A DNA stretch of 64,000 nt from an uncultured Rhodospirillaceae bacterium (GTDB taxonomy: Bacteria; Pseudomonadota; Alphaproteobacteria; Rhodospirillales; Magnetospirillaceae). The stretch spans positions 1 through 64,000 of the forward strand of contig CAJANL010000294.1 in the NCBI GenBank assembly GCA_903941105.1. The letters run 5' to 3'. A program made the translations under genes and the position numbers. The stretch's first letter is position 1. Every line of letters begins with the position of its first letter. Below are positions 58,662-64,000 of this stretch, in pieces. The notes beneath the pieces were generated by a model. The model was not told where the DNA came from. It made no database searches and saw nothing but the letters and a program-made list of their open reading frames with translations.

Positions 58662-59221
58662 GCTGATCCCACCTGTGCGAAGAGCGCGTCCAAGTCGTGT
58701 GGCACGCCGGCGATCGCCTGCACGCGGCCGCCCCGGTCGGCGAAGATCAGCGTCGGATAGCCGGTCAGGTTGATCTTGGGCGCGACCGTCTTGATGGCCC
58801 CCTCGGACCTGACCAGCGTGAGCAGCGCCTGGGTGTTCTTCTGCAGGTCCGCAATCTCGGCCCCGGGCTCCAAGAAAATGCGCGTCAGCATATCGAGTGA
58901 CCGGTTGCTGACCACGTTGAGATTTTGGTTGGTGGAGCGGTCGTCGCGGCTGCCGCCGGCAACCCATCTGAGTTGAACACCGTCGCGAGCCCCGCGAGTC
59001 CGCTGGAACAGGATCTTGCAGACGGGGCACCAAGGGGCGAACACTACATAGGCATGGCGTCGGCTTTCCGCCCCGTCGGCGATCCAGGGTGCCAGGGACA
59101 GGGCGTCGAGCACGTCTTTGCCTTGAGAGATTGGGCCCTGAGAGACTGGCTCTGCCATGGCCCGAAGGGGCAATAGCATGCCGAGCCCCAGGGTCAGTAT
59201 TCCGCGCCGGCTGATGCCCAT
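58658..59221 (-). CDS. Tat-signal thioredoxin-fold protein (CPVC)
   Basis: 187 residues from ATG 59221 (AGGAGT upstream). The signal MGISRRGILTLGLGMLLPLR carries a twin-arginine motif (SRRGIL) and ends near AMA. The mature domain has APWCPVCKILF (Cys 65 and 68) and a cis-proline LTGYPTLIF, as in DsbA/DsbC/DsbG-type proteins, though too short for the full DsbC dimer form. It would act in the periplasm on disulfides or iron-sulfur-linked folding. First gene of a four-gene operon with the radical SAM and Pal-like genes. Confidence 0.78.
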   Translation of the reverse strand: MGISRRGILTLGLGMLLPLRAMAEPVSQGPISQGKDVLDALSLAPWIADGAESRRHAYVVFAPWCPVCKILFQRTRGARDGVQLRWVAGGSRDDRSTNQNLNVVSNRSLDMLTRIFLEPGAEIADLQKNTQALLTLVRSEGAIKTVAPKINLTGYPTLIFADRGGRVQAIAGVPHDLDALFAQVGSA

Positions 59222-59459
59222 CCCATGACTCCTGATCTGCGCTGCAATTTCTCGCAAAAGGGAAAGTTTATCCTCGGGGTTGATTATGGCCAAATTGTGC
59301 CATTGGAAAACGCCGCGATTTTTCCAAAAACGCTAATAGCCGTCCAAAAAAGGTCTCAATTGAGTGATAATCAAAATTGTATGATTTTTTACACTAGGGA
59401 AAGAACCGCCGTGTTTCAGGCGGGGGCAGTTGGGGCTCGTTCAATCTATGGGGGGCAAA
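59222..59459. promoter_or_regulatory. AT-rich divergent control region
   Basis: 238 bp between the leftward Tat-thioredoxin operon and the rightward VIT/vWA gene, clearly more AT-rich than the flanks. It contains a perfect palindrome CTCAATTGAG at 59355-59364 and TATGAT at 59380-59385, a fair -10 candidate for the rightward gene about 75 bp downstream. No convincing -35 was found at the normal spacing. Confidence 0.4.
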
Positions 59460-62294
59460 ATGCGAACCTGGTTCGCCGTCACCGTGCTTTACCTGATGTC
59501 GCTGTTGCAGCCAGCCGTGGCACAGACGCCCGCCCCCATCATCAAGTCGAAAGAGCCCATCGAGGTCTGCGGTATCTGGATCAAGCCCCAGTTCCATGCC
59601 CGCGTGGTGGTCACCGAGACCGAGATCTGCCTGGAGAACTTCAATTCGACCCCGCTTGAAGGCGAGTTGCGCTTTCCGCTGCGGGAGGGCCAGACGGTGA
59701 CCGGCTTCACCCTGTCGCCGGCGGTTCCGGGAAGTAGTGCCTTGCGGGCGGTGCCGGTGCCCAAGACCAAGGGAACCCAGGTGTTCGAGGCGATCGAGCG
59801 GGCCGCCGCCGATCCGGCCCTGATGGAAAAGGCCGAGGGCAACGTCTATTCCCTGCGGGTCTACCCCCTGGTTCCCAAGGTCAAGCGGGTCGTCACCATC
59901 GAAACCACCGAGCCCATCGTCGCCGATGCCAAGGGGATCAACCACTTCGACCCGGCCGCGACCTTTGCCGACATCCGGGGAACCAAGGACACCGTGCTTT
60001 CCGTCGAGGGCGAAACGGCCGGAATTCCCATGGGCGCGTTGCGCTTCGACCCTAGCTACAAGCGCACCGGCTACGTGCGCACCTCTCCCCAAAGCACCAA
60101 GTTCGCCGGATATCTTCCGCTGGACAAGCCGCGCACCGGATCGGGCTTGCGCATCGACTGGACGGCTCCCGGCGGTGACACCGTCGTCGGTTCGTGGTTC
60201 GAAGGAAAATCCTACGTCTACGTGGATGTGCCGGTTTCGGGCGCGACGGTACCGCGCCCGGCTCCGGTCGCCGTGGCGCTGATCTGGGACGCCTCCGGTT
60301 CGGGCGCCGCGCGCGATCATGACCGCGAATTCGCCCTGCTCGACGCCTATTTCCGCAAGCTGGGCTCAACCGAGGTGACGTTGGTGGTGGCCCGCGACCA
60401 GGCCGAGGCGCCCCGGCGGTTCGCCATCGCCAACGGCGACTGGTCGGAGTTGCGCAAGGCCGTCGAGGCGGCACCCTACGACGGCGCCACCAGCCCGGCC
60501 GCCTGGGCGGTGCCGGAGGGGTTGGGCGGCGACACCGCCGTGGCCCTCTTGTTCTCGGATGGGCTGGCAAATTGGGGGGCGGTGGCGCTGCGTTTTCCGG
60601 TGACGCTGTTCTCCCTCAACGCCTCGGCGAGCGCCGACGCCAACCGGTTGCGCCACATGGCCGAGGCCACCAATGGCCAGTATCTCGACCTCACCGCCCT
60701 GTCGCCCGGGCAGGCGCTGGCAGCCTTGACCACCATCGGGCCCCGCCTCGCGTCCTTGAACGGTGATGGTGTCGATGACTTGGTTTCGGCGTCGATCCAC
60801 CCCGAAGGCGGCCGGTTGGTTCTGGCCGGCAGCGTGACCCAGCCGAAGGCCTCGGTGACGGTGGAGACCGTCGACGGCGCCGGCAAGCACAGTTACCGGC
60901 GGGTTCCGGTGCCCATGAACGAAGACGAGTCAGACGGGTTTGCCGCCAAGCGGTGGGCCGGATTGCGGATCGCCGGCCTGCAGAGCGACAGCAGCCGGAA
61001 TCGAGCTGAGATCCTCCGCCTGGGTGAGAAATTCGGGGTCATTTCCGACGAGACGTCGCTCTTGGCGCTGGAGCGGATGGAAGATTTCCTTCGCTACGAC
61101 GTGATGCCCCCCTGGCGCGACATGCGCGCCGAATTCATGGCCAGGCGGCGGCCGAGCCCCCTGGACCCACAGGCCAACAAGGCTCAGGTCGAGGACCTGG
61201 TGCGACGGTTCGACGAGTTGGCCTCCTGGTGGGGACGCGACTTTCCCAAGGGCGAAAAGCCGAAGCCGAAACCTGAGCCGGGCGACCGCTCCACCGCCAC
61301 CGGCTCGTCTCCCCGACCAGTGGCGGCGATAGCATCGCCTGGCGGCCCGTCCAGCACGGCCAAGCCCGCCGAGATCGAAATCCACCTGCGCAAATGGGTG
61401 CCCGACGCCCCCTACCTGCGCAGCCTGAAGGACGCTCCGGCGGATCAGCGCTACGCCGCCTATCTTGCCGTGCGGCCGGGTTATGCCAACAGCACCGCCT
61501 TCTTTATCGATGCCGCCGACATCTTCTTCGAGGCGGGGCAGGCCGACCTGGCCGTGCGGGTCCTGTCCAACGTGTCCGAACTGGGCTGGAGCAACCGCTC
61601 CCTGCTGCGCATCCTGGCTTACCGTCTGCAGCAGGCGGGACGGTCCGACCTTGCCCTGCCGGCGCTCATCCGTGTCCGCGACCTGGCGCCGGAAGAGCCG
61701 CAATCGTGGCGCGACCTGGGACTGGCAAACGCTGCCGCCGGCAATGTCCAGCAGGCGATCGACTTCCTGTGGCACGTCGCATCCCACCGTTGGGATCATC
61801 GCTTCGCCGATATCGACCTGATCTCCCTGGGTGAACTGAATGCCGTGGCGGCCCGGGCCAAGACGGGCAACCTGTCGCGGGTGGACGCCCGCCTGGTGCG
61901 CAACCTGCCGGTCGACATCAGGACGGTGCTGAGCTGGGACGCCGACAACACCGACATGGACCTGTGGGTCACCGATCCCAACGGCGAAATGGCCTATTAC
62001 GGCAACCGCCTGACCTATCAGGGCGGGCACATGTCGCGGGACTTCACCGGTGGCCTCGGGCCAGAGGAGTTCATGTTGAAACAGGCGAAGCCGGGTAGTT
62101 ACGAAGTTCGGGCCAATTTTTACGGCCATCGCCAGCAGATCCTGTCGCCCTACACGACGGTGATGCTGAAATTCTCTACCAAGTACGGCACCGACCAGCA
62201 GAAGGACGAAAACGTCGTCCTGCGTCTGTCCGGCAGGGGAGAATCGGTTTGGGTCGGCACATTCGAGGTCAAGGAACCGGCACCATCGGAATGA
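59460..62294 (+). CDS. VIT/vWA/TPR/DUF2135 envelope protein
   Basis: 944 residues from ATG 59460 (GGGGGG upstream). A signal peptide (VLYLMSLLQPAVAQ) leads to a VIT domain (about 25-150: LENFNSTPLEGELRFPLREG), a von Willebrand A domain with a MIDAS-like LIWDASGSG near 280, then a proline- and lysine-rich linker (KGEKPKPKPEPGDR), TPR-like repeats and a C-terminal DUF2135 domain (NTDMDLWVTDPNGEMAYYGN, PGSYEVRANFYGHRQQ). Such proteins are usually secreted or periplasmic and may bind metal and partner proteins. Divergent from the radical SAM operon and followed by a weak hairpin at 62294-62314. Confidence 0.82.
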   Translation: MRTWFAVTVLYLMSLLQPAVAQTPAPIIKSKEPIEVCGIWIKPQFHARVVVTETEICLENFNSTPLEGELRFPLREGQTVTGFTLSPAVPGSSALRAVPVPKTKGTQVFEAIERAAADPALMEKAEGNVYSLRVYPLVPKVKRVVTIETTEPIVADAKGINHFDPAATFADIRGTKDTVLSVEGETAGIPMGALRFDPSYKRTGYVRTSPQSTKFAGYLPLDKPRTGSGLRIDWTAPGGDTVVGSWFEGKSYVYVDVPVSGATVPRPAPVAVALIWDASGSGAARDHDREFALLDAYFRKLGSTEVTLVVARDQAEAPRRFAIANGDWSELRKAVEAAPYDGATSPAAWAVPEGLGGDTAVALLFSDGLANWGAVALRFPVTLFSLNASASADANRLRHMAEATNGQYLDLTALSPGQALAALTTIGPRLASLNGDGVDDLVSASIHPEGGRLVLAGSVTQPKASVTVETVDGAGKHSYRRVPVPMNEDESDGFAAKRWAGLRIAGLQSDSSRNRAEILRLGEKFGVISDETSLLALERMEDFLRYDVMPPWRDMRAEFMARRRPSPLDPQANKAQVEDLVRRFDELASWWGRDFPKGEKPKPKPEPGDRSTATGSSPRPVAAIASPGGPSSTAKPAEIEIHLRKWVPDAPYLRSLKDAPADQRYAAYLAVRPGYANSTAFFIDAADIFFEAGQADLAVRVLSNVSELGWSNRSLLRILAYRLQQAGRSDLALPALIRVRDLAPEEPQSWRDLGLANAAAGNVQQAIDFLWHVASHRWDHRFADIDLISLGELNAVAARAKTGNLSRVDARLVRNLPVDIRTVLSWDADNTDMDLWVTDPNGEMAYYGNRLTYQGGHMSRDFTGGLGPEEFMLKQAKPGSYEVRANFYGHRQQILSPYTTVMLKFSTKYGTDQQKDENVVLRLSGRGESVWVGTFEVKEPAPSE

Positions 62295-62508
62295 GCCGGT
62301 GCAGGCATCCGGCTTTGGCTCCGATTAATTCTAACTATTGAAATCTAAGAACATCCTGGTGACCAGTGATGAGCAAGGGACTAGAAAATAGCGTGCCTAT
62401 CCGTTTGACGCAGACACCCACTATATGTGGGGTGACTCGGCATCGCATCGAGGCCGCCCATTTGGCGGTTCATGACCCTCCCCGGTCATTCAGTGCCTGA
62501 TGGGCCAA

Positions 62509-63015
62509 TCAATCCGAACGCCCAACCCAAACGACCACGCAAGGGTCGAGCATATGCACACAATTGGTCTCGAATCTCTGCACTTCCAAGAGAAAATCGC
62601 CGGGAATATTTGCCTTGAATGGTTCTGCCGAATAGACATTCACCTTGCTGGCATGCTGCACAAGAACGTGAATTGATGCATCTTTCAGACTGAGAGCGAC
62701 CAGGGCCGTGTCACTCGATCCGGAATGCGGCTTGTTTCCGCTGAGGATCATATGCGTACCGGAAAATGCGATCGGGGGGCTCACCTGGAGGTTCTCCACC
62801 AGGACTTTTTTCTCCTTCGCCGTCATCAACTTGTTCAAGGCGGCGTCCACATCAGGGTCAATGAGCACAGTATCGTAATGATAAGTGCCGATATGCTTGG
62901 CAAGGCGAGACAGCTTTCCAGCCTTCCAATCCACATCGACAATGCTGCCGCCCACAGCCATCTGAGGGACAGACGACAAAAGCAATGCCGCCATAGAAAT
63001 CCAACCGACGCGCAT
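62509..63015 (-). CDS. Secreted hypothetical protein
   Basis: 168 residues from ATG 63015 (GAGGGGG upstream). Signal peptide GWISMAALLLSSVPQMAVGG. The mature protein is a single small domain (DVDWKAGKLSRLAKHIGTYH, FSGTHMILSGNKPHSGSSDT) with two cysteines near the end (ETNCVHMLDPCVVVW). No family recognised. It lies between gene-free stretches of about 214 and 325 bp. Confidence 0.55.
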   Translation of the reverse strand: MRVGWISMAALLLSSVPQMAVGGSIVDVDWKAGKLSRLAKHIGTYHYDTVLIDPDVDAALNKLMTAKEKKVLVENLQVSPPIAFSGTHMILSGNKPHSGSSDTALVALSLKDASIHVLVQHASKVNVYSAEPFKANIPGDFLLEVQRFETNCVHMLDPCVVVWVGRSD

Positions 63016-63340
63016 GACCCCCTCATTCCGAATGCTTCCCGAGTATAACCGAAACTTGACCATGTCGTTAGCCCTGGGCCGTATTTTCAGGCGTCCGATA
63101 AGCCCCAAGGAAGGAAACCGCGGGGAGGGAGGTGAAGGCGTCGAAGCCAGCCTATGGGGATTTGGCGATTTCGGCGGGTAGCGGTTTAGTTCCATGGCAC
63201 ATCCCGATCGTTCAACGGTGAGTGTGCCACCCCTATATGTAGTGGGTGATCGTATCCAGTCTCGGGAATGACCAGCGGGAGCAGGTTGCCCATTTATCGT
63301 TCGTCACCCGACGCGCCACCCTGGCGATGGAGGCAGGATC

Positions 63341-63608
63341 GTGAACCGGGATCTGGTGAAGGGCTTGGCAATTGGAGTTGGCGTGGGATTGCTGGCGCCG
63401 GCGATGTTCCCCACCGTCAGGCGTGCGGTCGGTCCAGGTATGCGGGCGGATCGATCTGGCCAGCGCGGCGATCGTGGCATTTGCCGGTCTGGCCGTCGTG
63501 CAATTGGCCTGTGGCCAGGTCGGCGTCCCGGCGCTGGCGTTGCTGTGGTACGCGGTCGGTGCCGCTCGCATGGCGCAAGCCGGCCGCCTGTTGGAACCCC
63601 ATCCCTGA
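63341..63608 (+). pseudogene. Small membrane protein, apparently frameshifted
   Basis: GTG 63341 has GGAGG 6 bp upstream and opens MNRDLVKGLAIGVGVGLLAP, a hydrophobic start like DUF5132-type proteins. The frame then becomes arginine-rich nonsense, while another frame from about 63450 reads IDLASAAIVAFAGLAVVQLA and GQVGVPALALLWYAVGAARM, two good membrane helices, to a stop at 63608. A frameshift near 63440-63460 would join them. Either decayed or a sequencing error. Confidence 0.5.
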
Positions 63609-63625
63609 TCATCATGGAGGACGAA

Positions 63626-63961
63626 ATGGCCCAATCAGAGGATTTCGATCGCGAAAAGGCCCGTGAAGACGCGCAGGTGGCCTTCGGCGAGAAGGCGACG
63701 CGGGGTGCGGCCGCAATGCGCGAGGGGGTGGTCGGAGGCCGCCAAGGGGTGGAAAAGGTTGCCGAGGAGGGTGTCCATCTGGTCCGCGACGTGGCGACGG
63801 ACACCGTCCGTGCCGCCGGTGAGGTCGGCCTGGTCGCCATCGACACGGCGCGCAGCCTGCTGGTCGGTGTTGCCGATGGCTTGCGGGATGTGGTTGGGCA
63901 TGCCAATCCATGGCGCATGCGCGGCGAGGCCGGTAAGGAACCGCCGGAACAGCGGCCGTAA
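63626..63961 (+). CDS. Small alanine/glycine-rich helical protein
   Basis: 111 residues from ATG 63626, with GGAGG 5 bp upstream. It begins MAQSEDFDREKAREDAQVAF and continues with amphipathic helical repeats (GVEKVAEEGVHLVRDVATDT). No membrane segment is strong enough to be certain, though AGEVGLVAIDTARSLLVGVA is mildly hydrophobic. It follows the frameshifted membrane gene by 17 bp. No family recognised. Confidence 0.6.
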   Translation: MAQSEDFDREKAREDAQVAFGEKATRGAAAMREGVVGGRQGVEKVAEEGVHLVRDVATDTVRAAGEVGLVAIDTARSLLVGVADGLRDVVGHANPWRMRGEAGKEPPEQRP

Positions 63962-64000
63962 CCTGAAGGCGGCCGGACAAAGGGGCCAGGAACGTTCTGG

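Noticed and set aside
62294-62314. AGCCGG/CCGGCT hairpin after the VIT/vWA gene as a terminator.
   Set aside because: Stem is only 6 bp and the following T-run is two bases; mentioned with the gene but too weak to list alone.

Overview
The window is high-GC bacterial DNA with dense, often overlapping genes. The gene families (OlsB, two-subunit-free TrpB2, an SHP/DHC cytochrome operon, many chemotaxis and cyclic-di-GMP proteins, Tat-type signals, Rhodospirillales-like tRNA flanks) suggest an alphaproteobacterium of the Rhodospirillales, most like Magnetospirillum and relatives. That placement is inference; no rRNA or housekeeping marker is present to fix it.

Layout. 1-950: gene-poor, with REP-like and dispersed repeats and one small hypothetical gene. 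946-5598: a membrane-lipid/glycolipid cluster (olsB, two paralogous GT4 glycosyltransferases, an LpxH-like phosphoesterase, a diacylglycerol-kinase-like enzyme), arranged divergently around a perfect inverted-repeat operator candidate. 5610-10277: STAS protein, membrane chemoreceptor, EAL-CBS-GGDEF protein and GreB. 10470-20387: an export locus with two tandem RND pumps, a short adaptor, an OB-like periplasmic protein, an AlgE-type outer-membrane barrel and a lipoprotein, but no TolC-type channel. 20443-30162: Doc/AbrB toxin-antitoxin, a soluble PilZ chemoreceptor, two VOC proteins, a PAS/GAF histidine kinase and a divergent CheB-CheR-PAS-kinase fusion. 30300-42938: tRNA-Lys with a duplicated 3' end, TrpB2, AsmA, EpmA, HAD phosphatase, LOG protein, MBL hydrolase, GT41 (SPINDLY-like) and a GST.

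43025-52508 is an accessory region anchored at tRNA-Ser(GCT). The tRNA 3' end plus a following hairpin and a shared tail recurs three times (43100, 46820, 52410), as expected for tandem integrative elements. The first interval holds an IS630 remnant that cut a TOTE-type primase/helicase gene, an unknown two-gene operon and a TacA/TacT-type toxin-antitoxin. The second holds the C-terminal part of a large serine recombinase fused into the signal-peptide gene of a cytochrome operon (DHC, SHP, cytochrome b561), plus a divergent PepSY/response-regulator/kinase operon.

52509-62294 is a cell-envelope cluster: lipoprotein, HTH protein, several secreted proteins, an OmpA-domain protein, and a compact operon of a Tat-signal thioredoxin, a radical SAM/SPASM enzyme and two OmpA/Pal-type lipoproteins that carry twin-arginine signals. 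A large VIT/vWA/DUF2135 protein is divergent from it. The combination of a radical SAM maturase with Tat-exported (folded in the cytoplasm) Pal-like lipoproteins is the strongest candidate here for an undescribed system. The window ends with small hypothetical genes, one of them apparently frameshifted.
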